From Plantago major (lineage: Eukaryota > Streptophyta > Magnoliopsida > Lamiales > Plantaginaceae): 64,000 bases of DNA. The DNA lies in contig CM048843.1 of assembly GCA_026545765.1 (NCBI GenBank), forward strand, positions 9,695,501-9,759,500, read 5' to 3'. The notes beneath the pieces were generated by a model. That model did not search any database and was not told where the DNA came from. It worked only from the letters and a program-made list of their open reading frames with translations. Of this stretch, positions 1 to 12,932 are shown in pieces (within the stretch, counting starts at the first letter, position 1; each line of letters begins with the position of its first letter). The position numbers were made by a program, and so were the translations under genes.

Positions 1-454
1 TATACAGTGAACAAGCCAACACCGCCCGATTCTCAAGTCAATTTCTGCAAACTTTAGTTAGCTTTCCAATCACACTTTTCCCCACACTTGATTTGAAATT
101 CACAGCAAGTCCATACAAATCAACTGTGAACACTGAATGTCTTGCCACCGGTATGACGGTGTATTATTGTACATGTGCTTATAACAAGTAAAGCAAGAAA
201 CTAAGTTTTCTTTTTCAATGATAGGTTGACGAATAAAGACAGAAGAGAAATTGATAAACATAAATATTGAACAACTACAAGCAGGCTGATCAATCAGAAG
301 CTTAAGTAAGACTTCCTGAAACATGAGTGAAGAAGCAATGCTGACAATATTGAGAAAATATAAATCACCAAGCCATGAAAAGATATGTGAAACAGTATAT
401 TATTTGGAATAACACTACTCAAAACAGACATCGGCCGGGTAACCAAGGGTGTAC

Positions 455-3400
455 CTTGAATGTGGTGTCAGGCAAATTTGAATAGCATGCCTGCAAATAC
501 AATCATGTTTAGACAGAAAATACAATACTAAAGAGTTATAAAGAGTATGTAAATACTAAATAGGTGGTCACCTGCAAAGAATTAAGGTACTCGGTCTCAT
601 GGTGGCGAATGATGTTCATCAAGGAAGTCGCAGAATCTTCAGGTGACTGAGATATTAGCATGTCATCAAGATTTTGAAGCATTCAATAGAACTACAAGTG
701 CATAATCTGCAAGCATCTCTGATTCGTATTGCCCTACTGTGCTTTGAGATGCTACTTGTAAGTAGCTACTCAACGCTACGCGATATTAAGATCCGCGGTA
801 CATCTTCCAGCCTTTAAAGTTTACCTGAAACAATGTTGAATCCTTGAATTCCTGCTTTGCATCTAACTGAACATTTCCCTCTTCAAAGTAGTGGGCTCCT
901 ACCTACATAACGTAGAAGATTAATAAATTTAGGTTGCATTTATCCTCCTTTGGCCGAGAAACAACGACGAGCAAATAATACATTGAAAACTGAATACAGA
1001 ATGTCATTACATCAGTCAAATGAAAGACTACCTGCAATTTACCTCTCACTTCCACACTCTGCATTTCGTCATTGAACTCCACGTTCCACACTGATCGCCA
1101 ACTCCCATTACTAAGAAAAACAACAAACAAAAAATGAGAATAAAATATTTAACCACATTTCCACAGATGAATGGTAGAGAGAGGGGATTGGTAAAGATAT
1201 ACAGATGTGAGTAACACACATACCCGCGTTCAGTGGGAATGCTATAAGATAAAACGGTTACTAATCTACCATATCTTAATTAATTTTAGCCTGTACCCAT
1301 TGTGTTATATCATGAAAATATCCTTGGTGGTTCACTAAAGAAACTTAAAACAGAGGCTGATTGTCATTCTGAACAGATATAAAACAAGACAGGAGGGCAA
1401 AGAGTTGCAGGGTACACAGTTTTGGTCCTGATGCAACAGGGATACTATGTTGATACTGGTAATGACAACATACCAGAAATTTTGGGGACTGTGCCTAGTA
1501 GCAGAAATAACCACAGCGAGCTCAAAATCAGCACCAGGTTCTTCAACATCTTTTCCATTAACACAATAAACTGAACAGACACCCTTTGGGTACGCTTCAC
1601 TAACATACTTGAGAATTTCAGCATCCAAGGATGACCTGACATGAAACAGTTCAATTCTAATGAGGCCGGTGGAAACAAAAGCAGCTTAAAAACTTGCACA
1701 AAGATAGAATGACATACAGAATGAAAGGGAAAATGAAATGCTAGGTGATTTAATTGGAAGTGATTTTGGCTAATATGCACTCAATTTTGACACCTTGAAC
1801 TGATTCAGATTTAGATTATTCACCTGTTAACTATGAGATGCTATTAAGCTGAAGGCATGAAGTCCTACCCTCAGCTATGACCATCTTTTAAAAGCATGTC
1901 AAGTTGAATCTTAAATATATTTACATGATAAGACAAGATAAGCCCAATCTTCACTATGGACTCAGATTCTTTCCTATACAAACCCAGGGCAACAACTCAA
2001 AAAGAAGCTGATAAACTAGGTGGAAAATTCCCTTTTAAACTAGCAAAGAATTTTTTAAAAGCAACGAGTAGCAAAACTTACGAAAGTCCTCAATATATGC
2101 TGATGGAAGCTCTTCATTGCTTGCAGGCCTAGCATGTTCACAAACCTAGATCAAAGCAACATGCAACAACATACATTTTATTATAAAGTAGCTGGAAGCT
2201 TTAGGAGCGAAAAATATCTGCAGAAATTTTTCAGATGATGAGGATACATAATGAGGAATAGACATGTTATTACAGGTCATGCATAAAAATCATTCATAGA
2301 TATTGTGAAGTTCATTACTCAAAGATCAACAAAACCCCATATCACTGCAACCTATTCAACCTGACCTTTAGTCCCTAACGGCACATCAATGTGAAAAACA
2401 GCCATTATACATAAACACACCAGGTGTATGAAAATAAGACTCTGAGAGAGTATATGTAAGTCCCATGTCACCTGTTTCACATGGTCCACTGTCGCAACCT
2501 GAGCAGTTCTGGGATCAATATATTCATTCTTAGCAATCTCACTGAGTGACGTAACCAGAACCTGCCATGAAATTAGTATTGAGCATATCAATCAAGTGTT
2601 TCACACCTTTCCTTTTATGTTCAAGAATAAAGACGCTATGTGAAGAATATTCATATTCCTATATCCTAATTCATATCTATAGTACATAATTACATCATAA
2701 TTAGTGTGAATACTGAAAGCCAAAGCATCAGACACAGATAAGATTTCCGCCTGAAAGTATTTACGAACTGTTAAACATCAACTCTCAATCTGCTCCACAC
2801 TATGTAAATACACCTTCAATTCCTACCTCACCATCAATGCAGCACGCATCATGTATTTGATCTGCTTAGTATAAACTAGCATTTAAACTCAATAAACAAA
2901 GTAACGGAAGTACACTGCAACAAATTGTGCTCCAACAACTCAGTGATCAACACAGTTCTTTTAATTATGCAATCCCCACCATCTGGATAAACATATGCGA
3001 TACTTCAATAGGCTATTGCACAAATATACACTGGAGCAGCGGACTATCTTAACTAAGGACTCTAAATTCAACAATGTCAGCTTACAAAAAGCCACAGCCT
3101 AATAGATTCACTGGCAGCGGACAAACTCTCCTTGTAGAAATGGAAATTGCGAAACATATTACTCAAATGAGGTTTTAAGTACAATCCATACAACAAAATC
3201 ATGATCAATTGCAACACAATAACACGGAAACCTCTACAACAATCACAAGTCCAGAAAATTAGACTCGACAATACGGCCCTTTAATTGAACTAACTACAGC
3301 TAGAAATGCAAGCTATCAAACAACACTGAAACAACTTAAACAGTGACGATTACACACGCAAAATCAACAAACATATGATATCATTATCAGTGATACCTCA

Positions 3401-3717
3401 CCGCTCCTATCGGGAAATTCGAGGCAAATCATGTGAGATTTGTTGTAGACCGGAAACGCCTCAGCAGCCGATGCTCTGTAGAGGTTCTCGCTCATCAAAA
3501 TCGACTGAACATCTAAACATTTATCCGAAAGTAGAGCATTAACTGCCTGTAAAAGAAGGCATATATATAGAAGAAGAAGAATGTATGTGGAGGAAGAATA
3601 TTGACCTTTGGCGACGTATTGGATTTCGCCGGGAGGAGAGTTGAGGAGGAACCATTTCGCGATCTCGATTTTCTGCTTGTCAGTCAGCTCCGACGCCGTT
3701 TCGTCCTCGTCAGACAT
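455..3717 (-). CDS. F-actin-capping protein subunit alpha (partial, last exon beyond left edge)
   Basis: CapZ alpha heterodimerises with the beta subunit and caps actin-filament barbed ends in the cytoplasm. Exons on the minus strand, 5' to 3': 3717-3606, 3542-3397, 2561-2472, 2145-2082, 1635-1474, 1110-1032, 902-825, 646-572, 490-455, all with GT-AG borders. The start is the ATG at 3717. Family landmarks in order are KWFLLNSPPGEIQYVAK, AEAFPVYNKSHMICLEFPD, NEYIDPRTAQVA, PSAYIEDF, AYPKGVCSVYC, SPQNF, VGAHYFEEGNVQLDAK, NIIRHHETEYLNSL and YSNLPDTTFK. About 281 codons are visible. The family is usually a little over 300 residues, so roughly 25-30 C-terminal residues are missing. I found no convincing last exon in 1-450. 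The exon 1-2 junction keeps frame only with the second of two adjacent CAG acceptors. The 2082/1635 junction is one base short of frame (see findings). About 13 residues (KCLDVQSILMSE) look inserted near residue 45. Confidence 0.88.
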
Positions 3718-5058
3718 TTCTCTTCTCTTCGAAGAAGAAGAAGAAGATCAGAATATAATAAAATAACTTAATTTCGATGGGTTTGAATTTATTTTCTCCT
3801 CTCCCTCTCTGATTCTCCAGCTAAAAATGTGAAATAGTGCTCCGATGGGACGGAAAAATAAAACATCGTTTAATTACAAATATTACTATATGTTTAATTA
3901 ACATACATTATAATTGTATACATTTCTGAAATATGTGATGTTTCTAACAAAACGTGATATTAGATTTCATCTAACGGAGAGACGTTTGATCCCCATCAAT
4001 ATCTACATTGAATCCCTCTCGGTTTCTAATCTAATACAAAAAGAAATTGGATATGTTACCACGTGGGCGGTATATCTATAGGAATTCAAATCTTCCGAAT
4101 CACCCATGGTTTATAACGACCCCTCTTACTAAGGCTGTGCAAAAAACCCACCCGTCCAATCCACCCGCGCAATAATCCCTCGGTCCCAATCTCATATCCA
4201 TGTATTCCGCCTTAGTCCGTCGAAATCCTGACTTGCTACATTTTAAATGAAAAATCTCCCTCATACTCCATTAATAAATTCTCATACTTGTTTTCACTAC
4301 CAATCCTCATTTATTTCCTCAGTCTCGTGCCTTATTCATCAAATCTTACATTTTCTAAATTATTCTATTTATTTATAATATTCACCATTAAAATTTGTGT
4401 CCAAACCCACGAGAAGTTGAGCCTTAGACGGATGGAGTATGAAAATAAAAGTATTTCATAACGAGCTAATTAATACGTGATTCTGCTTCAAATAACATCT
4501 GGAGTATTACACTTATGGCGTGCTATAAGTCGTATACTGTAATTTTTATAAGGAAAAAAGTACATCAATATCATATGTAGAACTTTTATTTTTAAATTCA
4601 ATATATAATTACTTAAGTCCCATTATAAAATATTTGAAAATGAGTTTAAAACAATATTTAGATGTAAGGCAATGGTAATATATCGACCAACTGACATATA
4701 AAAGTACGAAAATTTTCATCTATCACCCTTTTAAGATGGTCACTGAACCGAACGTTTAAGTCCATAATGTATGAAATATTACATTAAACTACAAAATGTG
4801 ACCATCTTAAAAAGGTGAAAATCGGGCAAAAAAAGTATTTCACACGGATTGGCTTTGTGCAAAATTTATATTGGAATCGAATGTGATGAAATTTATAGAA
4901 GTAGAGGGGTTTATTCCTGCAATTTCACCGCCAATATCCAAAACCCCGAACGGATTTCATTTCACAATTTCCTTCCATAAAATATCATCATCAGGCGAAA
5001 CGATAATACCAGTACATTTCATCTCTAGAAGCAATCGAAGCTGGTAGGCAGGCACATA
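3718..5058. other. Intergenic region between divergent genes
   Basis: This 1.3-kb AT-rich stretch separates the divergent capping-protein and ClpR3-type genes, so it should hold both promoters. Minus-strand 5' leader sequence rich in TCTTC lies next to 3718. 4170-4440 looks like an old Stowaway-type MITE remnant, with a CGGATGGAGTATG end near 4428. A 21-bp inverted repeat is at 4723-4818. I see no further gene. Confidence 0.6.
4723..4818. repeat. Inverted repeat (hairpin or short MITE) upstream of ClpR3-type gene
   Basis: The arms are 4723-4743 and 4798-4818. They are 21 bp long and match except at one position; both read roughly TCACCYTTTTAAGATGGTCA outward to inward. A 54-bp spacer separates them. 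It lies about 240 bp upstream of the ClpR3-type start codon. Confidence 0.75.
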
Positions 5059-8000
5059 ATGGCAATTAGCCTGCGTGTGCCAATGGCGCTATCCCTTTCG
5101 TCCTCTTCCTCCTCATCATCCTCCAAAGCATCTCCACAGTCCGCCCCATCACTGAAACGGCGTAGTTTCAGAGTCAACAGTGCTAAGATTCCGTTGCCTC
5201 CTCTCAACCCTAACGATCCTTTTGTACAGAAGCTAGCTGCTGCTGTTGCCATCAATAATGATCCCGAACATCCGGATAATCTTCTCAATCGGAAAGAAGA
5301 CTATACCATGCCGTTTATGCCCTTTAGTGGCCCCAAGAGAGCTCCCACACCAGCTTATGTATGTCATTTCACCTACTCTAATACTTATAGGGTTTTTGCT
5401 TTTGTGTGTTTCTGCAAGTGAAAGAGACGAATTTCATAGAGTCCGAGTATTTGGCAATCCACTCAAAGCTCGACTTGAGTTTATTTGAAATTGATGTATA
5501 GTAACTCGATTTGATTTTTGAAGTTTCATGTTTTGTATTGAATTGTGATTTTGATAGAGTTTAATATGATGTTTGAGTTTTGAAGTTGATTAATAGTAAC
5601 TCAACTCTCGAGTAGCATAGGGTAGAGTGGGAAGACAAACACGTTTTTGGCAAATACATCAAGTCGAGTAGAGGCAAGTTAACTGCCAAACACTTGGGGT
5701 GTGTTTGAGTCAAAATAAGTTAATAGACCGTGGTCTTATCTCATGCATTTCACTTTAGTCTTGTAGGGCAGCTATTGGTTTCTGGTAATTAGAGATTACG
5801 CATTGTTAATGTCATACGGTATCTGGAGTTCTACTAGTAGCCAAGGGCAGAATATATTCAGTTGTGTCATTTGGGCGGAGCAGTAATACTGCTAGCAAGT
5901 AGTATAGAGCTCTATGTTCAATGTTCTACTATAACCATTTGAGGCATTGAAATGGTTAGATGGTAAATCTCTGTATTATTGTTGTTGATTCGCCATGCTT
6001 ATAAGCTTTAAGGATTTCATGGTTCTAACTTGGGTTATGAGGGGATTTGATGCAGAGAGTGTGAGATTCTGCTTTTTAACATTATATAATCCTCCAAATT
6101 CATTAGTGAGGAAGGATGATACCATTATTCAACACCAAATCCTAATGTAGTGCAAATGTGTGTTGCTTGATGCAGCTGAGAAAACGAGGGACATATGCCA
6201 TACCTGGTAGACCACCAGACCTAGCTTCAATGTTGTTTGCTGAAAAGATAGTGTACATTGGCCTGCCGGTATGTTGTTTTGTTCTTTTACTGCAATGGTC
6301 AAAGTTTTAGCTGACATTATGGAATGTCTCAAGTGCTGAATCAGGGGTTTTCGGTTTTATGGTGTGACACGTGGAAAATGTGTGTACTTTTAGGTTGTTT
6401 CATTACCTTTCTGGCGGCACTTTTTGGCTTAAAAGTGATATAATTAGTTTGTTCTTTTGAACGAGTTTTATTGAAGGTTGTATTGACTATTGACACAACA
6501 CCTTGTTGTTACTTGTTAGATTAAACATGGCGAAGTGTTTCTTATCTTGTTGAATTTATTACACTTACCGTCAAAGTATTAAGAAGGAATTCCATATTTC
6601 AGTTGGTTCCAGCTGTTACAAAGCTTATTATAGCCGAATTAACGTACCTTCAGTGGGAGTATCCAGATGACCCAATCTATGTTTACATCAACTCCACTGG
6701 ATGTTTCCGTGAAGATGGTGCACAGGTGAGTCACTAGGTTTTTATATCCATTATTGTATTATCTCCTTTAGTTATCTTATCGAGTCACTTGGTTTTTGCA
6801 CAGGTGAGTCACTAGGTTTTTATATCCATTATTGTATTATCTCCTTTAGTTATCTTATCGAGTCACTTGGTTTTTATATCCAATTTTTGTATTCTCTCCT
6901 CTGGTGCTTATAGACTGTTTATTCTGCTTGTATAACCAATGGTGCTGTAGTAGGTCTAAAAGTGATACTGATTTTTTTGTTTACTGATTATATTTCATGC
7001 AAAATATCAATTACGGGCCCATGTTGTAAAAATTGTATGGTTGGTTTTGTCAATTGTTCCTTGTGAATTCATACATTTCAACTTTCAACCAGTCCCTAAC
7101 TTGATCTTTGGGCTGTTCAGGTTGGTTCTAATATGTGGAGCCCAAGTAAAATGTAAAGCTAAAGCTTTAGTTATATCAGCCCAGACATAATAAAATAATG
7201 CTTGAGTTTAATATTTATATAGTGTGCACTCACTAAGTCATTGCTGCACCAGTTCTGTTTCCTTATTACATCAATGTAATTTATGGCCTTTTCCTTTTAC
7301 TATTTGTGTTAACATTTATTCACTTCTTAAGTTTACTCTTCTTTGTGAACTTGCATAATTCACTTGATTATCCTTTCATGTTCTCTTTCTAATACACTAT
7401 GGACTTGTATCATACTAGATTGCGAGCGACCACGAAGGTTTTGCAATTTATGATTCGATGATGCTGATGAAGAACAAGGTGAGGCATTCTATTATGTGAT
7501 GTCCACCATACAAAATGCTTCCTTTGGTTGTAGCGATGCCACACATTTAAGCCTATGGGAAAAAGGTTTTCTATGTATCATGTAGAATGCATTGCTCGTG
7601 TGGTGCCTCAATAGGTGCTTTTAAGCTTTGAACTTTGAATTGGCACTTGAGAAAAGAATTTGCTATCAACAGGTGTGATATTGTTGTAGATTCTGTAAGA
7701 ACTGGCAAAGTGGTCTGAGTTTCTGCTGCTTTAAAAAAAATCTTTTTTTTTTTTTTGCTTCAATGGAGAACCCCAATATTTAAACTGTTGACATTCCGAA
7801 CTTCTTGAAGAAGACTGCACTGCATGAACCACTTTATAAGATCTAGATCTACCCCACGAATTAGTGTCCAACACAGATTACGTAAATCTTCTAGAAGTCA
7901 TCCTCATCTTATCTCGTGATACTTATTGCATCTTAGGATGTTTTATCAACAATTGGTTCAGAGTTGAAAATTCTATCACGTACTTCCGGACAGGATCCAT

Positions 8001-9419
8001 TGTTATTCAGGACTGTAACCAAAGAACTAAAAAAGAAATAGAAAAAAAAGTGTAGGCATGGTCATGCTGGCTACATCTGCATGGAACTTGCAGCCTGACT
8101 GATTCCCCATATGGGTATACTGTCAATGGAAAAGGAATTTTTACATGTTCCGAAACTATTAATGTGGACATGTTAAACCATGTAGATTTGTGGACTGAAA
8201 AATGGAATATATTGGAAAGCGATCTTGTTCTGAAATGAAGTGTGCAGAATGTCTGATTTCATATTATTCTGTCTCTATACTTACTTTTTACTTACATGAC
8301 AGTGTTTCCATTTCCATCTTCCCACCACCAAGTTATTGTTAACCTCCTATTCTATGCAGATATATACAATGAACCTTGGAGCCGCTTATGGCCAAGCATG
8401 CCTCCTGCTTGCTGCAGGAACCAAAGGCAAAAGGTTCTCTCTGCCATATTCGCAAGGTGTTATGTGACTGATTGCATATTAGTTGTTTCTCCGGAACAAA
8501 TATTTTTCTCCTACATTTCTAAATTATTGAAGAAAAATTTCTTTTTCAGTGAGGATAAACCAACCTCGTGTTCCTCCATCTGGATTGATGCAAGCAACCG
8601 ATGTTTACAATAGTGCCAGAGAGGTAAGTTTTATCTCTTGACTGACTCTAGTATGGCACTAAAGCCCTACATAGAGTCATAGACAACTCAAAAGTGTTCC
8701 TGGCACATTACATGTGTACCTTTTAACCTTTTCACTTTGTCCATTTTTAATTTGGAGTACATGCTCGTCACTTGTACCATGCAGTTCGATAGAATTTATA
8801 ACAGTAACAATAGGTTGAGTCTGCTTTTTTTTATCTTTTTTTAATTTTTTTTATTTTTTGCAATTAATTGTTGAGTCTGCTTTTACTCTTAATCTTTTCA
8901 CTAAAGCTGACTACCTGAGTTCTTTCATTAATCTTTTTACCAAAGCTGAGTTCTCTCGTTAAGGACGTATGGGCACATGCAATATATGCTATGGGTAATT
9001 TGGCTTATTTTATTGATTTTGCAGTTACTTAGAAATCGAGATATTTCTGTTGAGCTCCTTGCGAAGCACACAGGACAAGTGAGTCAGTCAATACATCAAA
9101 TTGTATTTTCCCTTCTCTTTTTTGTTTTTCATTTATGACCAAGTCCTCAATTATTTTTTCTTTCTTAATTTAAAAAAACAGTCGGAAGAGACAATTTTTG
9201 AGATCTTCAAAAGCGGGGGAGCACATATGTGGCCCACTGAGGCTGTAAAATTTGGTATCGTTGATAAGGTCTGTTGCTCCAAATCAGGCTCTTGCAAATT
9301 TTGCATTATTAGTCATTGCAAAGAGACTTAACTTCTAGCATGTTTGGATTCAGATATTTTTCGGAGAAAAAGATGGGAAGGCTATAACACGTGATTCAGA
9401 TGCAAAACCTTTCCTTTAA
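5059..9419 (+). CDS. CLPR3: Chloroplast Clp protease inactive core subunit, ClpR3-type
   Basis: ClpR subunits are non-proteolytic members of the plastid stroma ClpP/R core. Exons: 5059-5358, 6176-6268, 6603-6725, 7419-7478, 8360-8456, 8550-8623, 9025-9078, 9182-9268, 9354-9419. Every border is GT-AG and the phases join to 318 codons including TAA, giving 317 residues. Residues 1 to about 40 are Ser-rich and Arg-containing, as in a chloroplast transit peptide, followed by KIPLPPLNPNDPFV. The Clp fold follows: PPDLASMLFAEKIVYIGLPLVPAV, YVYINSTG, GFAIYDSMM, GAAYGQACLLLAAGTKGKRF, VRINQPRVPPSGLMQATDV, ELLAKHTGQSEETI and WPTEAVKFGIVDKI. The catalytic Ser region reads GQACLL and the catalytic His position reads INQP, so both residues are absent, as expected for ClpR. 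The PPINP-like leader and RDDG-like insertion point to ClpR3 rather than R1, R2 or R4. ClpR3 in other plants is of similar length. Confidence 0.93.
6720..6875 (+). repeat. 78-bp tandem duplication spanning a splice donor
   Basis: Two adjacent 78-bp copies (6720-6797 and 6798-6875) are near identical. Each begins GCACAGGTGAGTCACTAGG, so the end of exon 3 and its donor site are duplicated inside intron 3. Use of the second donor would add 78 nt with an early in-frame TAG. Confidence 0.9.
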
Positions 9420-12400
9420 GAGGTTAGTTTTCTGCTAACAGTACTTTTATATTCACGAAAAGAATAAAGCACAACGAGCAAAATAAAGGAGGCAGATAGA
9501 ACTAATGAGATAAATATATTGGGGTTTGTGTTTGTACATCTCTTGAGAGTCCCATGCATTAATCTTTCTAAATTGTGCTGTAACTGTTTTATCTGCTAAT
9601 ATTTGGCTGCAACGCGGTATCGTCAATGTGGGTTTGATCCACACACAAGTAGCGGCGTGGGAAAAAGCCGTCCACACGAACTGACCGCTTAACCATCTAC
9701 CCCTGGCCCCACCCGCCGAATGATTTTTTCGTAAAATTATCCCTGGGTGAATTTTGTAACAACCTGTCACTTGGTTGGTGGTTGCAGGTTGTGTTTTGCG
9801 GCCAACCTGCCTTATATTGTATAGTGTAAAGGGAATACACCTGTACAATATTTGTTTTTTTAGTTTACTCTTAAGTAATTACAAAGTATGTTGACCATTA
9901 AACTACAAAACCAACAATAACTATAAACTGATTGACCATGCATATGAAACTTTACTCACAAAATTCATCTTCAATTCTGATCCGAGTTAAATTAATAACG
10001 TTAGTAATTTTTCCCTGACATAATAGGTGTTAGTGTGCAATTTCTTTTAATTAGATTTTAAAGTTGGTTTTGCACCTTTGATTTTTGACTACGCCCATAA
10101 TTTTGTATATATTAACCCATCAATGAGTCCGCACAGGTACTACTCGTTTTGTCTCAGTTTAGGAAAATTATCCGTCCGTCTTGGTTTGTCATTGAAGCCA
10201 CCCACCTATAAGGGGCCTGTTTACTTTTTATGTATATCTGCCAATACACGCTCATGTACACACAACTATACCTGGCTTACATTGTCATTTTTAGCATAGA
10301 AAATTATCGACATTGGCTGTGGGTTAGGTTAAAATAGAAAATGGAGGAATAGTGTTTCAGTAAATGGTGAGATAAATTGAGTAAGTATAGGGTATAATAG
10401 CTGTGAATAAGAGAGAGGAAGAAACTTAATAGTTTAATAGGGTAGGGCTAGAGAACTTAATTCCATTATTATCCATCACCACTGTTTGAATACAACAGCT
10501 CGACCTTTCTAATAGAAAACTTAATTCCATCTCTTCCGCAATCCACAGCTCAACCTTCCAACTCAACCGAAACAAAAGAAAGTTGGTTTAACCATGAACC
10601 CCTGGCCAATGCACTAATATATAATTATTTTAATAGTATTATAATAAAATAAAGAGTAGTTTTTTGAGTGACCGTCTCTGTGTGATACGAGATCTGCAAA
10701 CAATACATGTTATTGTTTAGCTACCAACCTTATATGTTTATTGATGCGCAATGTAAATCTAATGTAGGTAACTAGGTATATTAAACACATGGTTTTTGAA
10801 GTTAAACATATGATGTTGTAAAGTGACTTTACATGTGTGTTGCATTAGTTAGTTTAACCCAACTCATGGTTTAGAATCTGAATGTATATTCTGCAGGGCA
10901 TGAAATGGAAAAAGTGAGTTCGGAATAAATCTTTCTAAAAAACCATAAAATATAGAAAAGTTACTAGCAAAATTAATTTAGATAGGCTCATAGACACTAG
11001 TAAGAAAGTGATTTATGAAGTGTGTAGTATGGACTTGGTACAAAGATGTTGACTTTTTGTCTGTTACTTTTCTAAATTCTAAAAGTGCGCCCAAGTGTGC
11101 CGCGTTCCCAAATTACTACTGGAAATAAAGGGTGCCTTGTGTCAGTAGAAGGGAGTTCCAAAAAAAAGGACCTTCAACTGATACGAGAGGCGCCTGTAAA
11201 TATACTTTACTGAATTGTCTATGTTCTTTCTGTGCAGGATGGTCAGCTATTAGAGCAGTGTGCATCTGGCTATTTATGATGCAGGTCGTGATTCCCGGTG
11301 TCAGGGTGTGAGCTAAACGTCTATGCATTCCCCTGTTACTGTGATAAACAGTTACTGCAAAATATGATCGTTGACGTAAGCTGAGAAACTTGCATGAAAC
11401 TTTACAGGAATAGCTCTAGCTTATGTCAACAATACCCTGCAATGGTCTGGTGTAATTTATGTCATATTGCCTTTATTTGAATATGGTTTCTTTAGTATAG
11501 CCATGTCTACGGGTGTACAATCCTGTTTTCTGGATTTAGATCAAGCATCTATTGATGTTCAAAAATACATAATCGGATTCCAAACTTTTTGGACGGTTAC
11601 AGATTAATCTGATACTGGATTTGTTATGTTCACCACAATCTGATAATCCGGAGATTCAATGTCATTTGCATTTTAACCATTGTAATGTTAAGGAGAAAGA
11701 GTTTCCTAAGAGATGGTCTCTAGATAATTTATTTAGAGATGGATCTATATTCTCAAGAGAATCATTGATGTTATTAATTAAAATGTCTATGTTTCTTAAT
11801 ATTGTTTTTTCATATTACAAAATGACTCATTTCTTTAACAAAGATACACGCTTTTGAATAACATAGATGATTTTCGATAACATGTTCGCCTATCGGTAAT
11901 TTATCAAGAGACCGCTTCTAATGAGATTTTCTTATATCGTTAACGTAAATGTTCATTGTAATATGAAAAACACCAATGTTCTAATGAGACTTTGTGCTAT
12001 GTGGTTTGATTCATAACATCGATGATTTTCTTGAAAATATAGGTCTGTTTCTAGATAACCGTCTCTCAGGAGACTTACTCTATAAAAATATCGACAATAA
12101 AAAAATCCCCAACTACTTACGGCATGACAAGCTAGATTATAAGTTAACACATTACTTTCACGCAGCACATGAGCTAAAAAAAAAACAAAAAAGAACTAAC
12201 TAGATTTCTAATATCCGATAGAATTGGACCAACAACATAAAAGTCTAGATTAACAAAAGAACTGAAAAGTTTAGCAATAAAAAGACAATAATTAAATAAA
12301 AAGATAACGTCTCCCATCCTTGCAGTATTGCCCAATGCACCGCAACTCGTATGTCATATGCTTCGGCACTTTGATGAGTCATCCATTCACATCCACCGAC

Positions 12401-12932
12401 ATCTCTAGTGTTATTTTGTTGTTGATTATCTCTTTCTACGATGATGGTATTCAAACATGGTACCAACATGATGTAGTGTATAATGGTATTGAAACATGGT
12501 ACGGAACAAATAAGTACGAATAATGATGTCAAAACATGGTACCAACGTCATATGCAACTTGAATAAAATATGCGTGTAAAATTGTAGGGTTACGTTATGC
12601 GAGCAAAATGTGAAATTTAGTAAAGGAGGAGAAATTAATTAGGTGCATTTTATACACAAAGTGCGTGCGCGATTTAATTTCTTGGCCTCAACTAATTAGT
12701 GCATTTTAGACGCAGTAGCTAGCTTAGCATCATGATGGCATATTAGCGCATAAATAGCTCAAACATATTTAAAATACTAAATCAATAAATCTAAGGCAAT
12801 GTATGTTGCGCTAAATTAATTAACAAATCAACTCGTACACAATGTCATCCAAAAAGTTAACCAAGAAAAACGACAATAATTAAATGTCAACAACCAAAAC
12901 AAATATATAGTATATAGTTATGTTCTCATACT
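9420..12932. other. Intergenic region, no gene supported
   Basis: AT-rich sequence after the ClpR3-type stop. 9590-9790 is a GC-richer island with a GGTTTGATCC box that resembles a pol III B box, but no convincing SINE could be delimited. 10130-10450 and 11690-12080 contain GTCTCTMRRGAGAC-type words seen again at 15050 and 15900, which suggests an old dispersed repeat. 12443-12566 holds three diverged 40-bp repeats. No reading frame here resembles a known protein. Confidence 0.5.
12443..12566 (+). repeat. Three diverged tandem copies of a ~40-bp unit
   Basis: Copies begin at about 12443, 12483 and 12523. Each contains ATGRTRTYVAAACATGGTAC followed by a variable tail, for example ACATGGTACCAAC in copies one and three and ACATGGTACGGAAC in copy two. 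Confidence 0.65.

Noticed and set aside
1-450. Last exon of the capping-protein gene
   Set aside because: No acceptor followed by the expected basic Leu/Arg-rich tail in the needed frame; sequence at 1-50 reads unlike the family.
3543-3605. Retained 60-nt intron 1 in the capping-protein gene (open frame)
   Set aside because: Using the second of two tandem CAG acceptors gives a standard spliced in-frame junction, so retention is not needed.
9453-9848. 131-codon minus-strand open frame, and a possible SINE with a GGTTTGATCC B box
   Set aside because: No domain; A-box spacing is wrong and no target duplication or clear tail could be placed.
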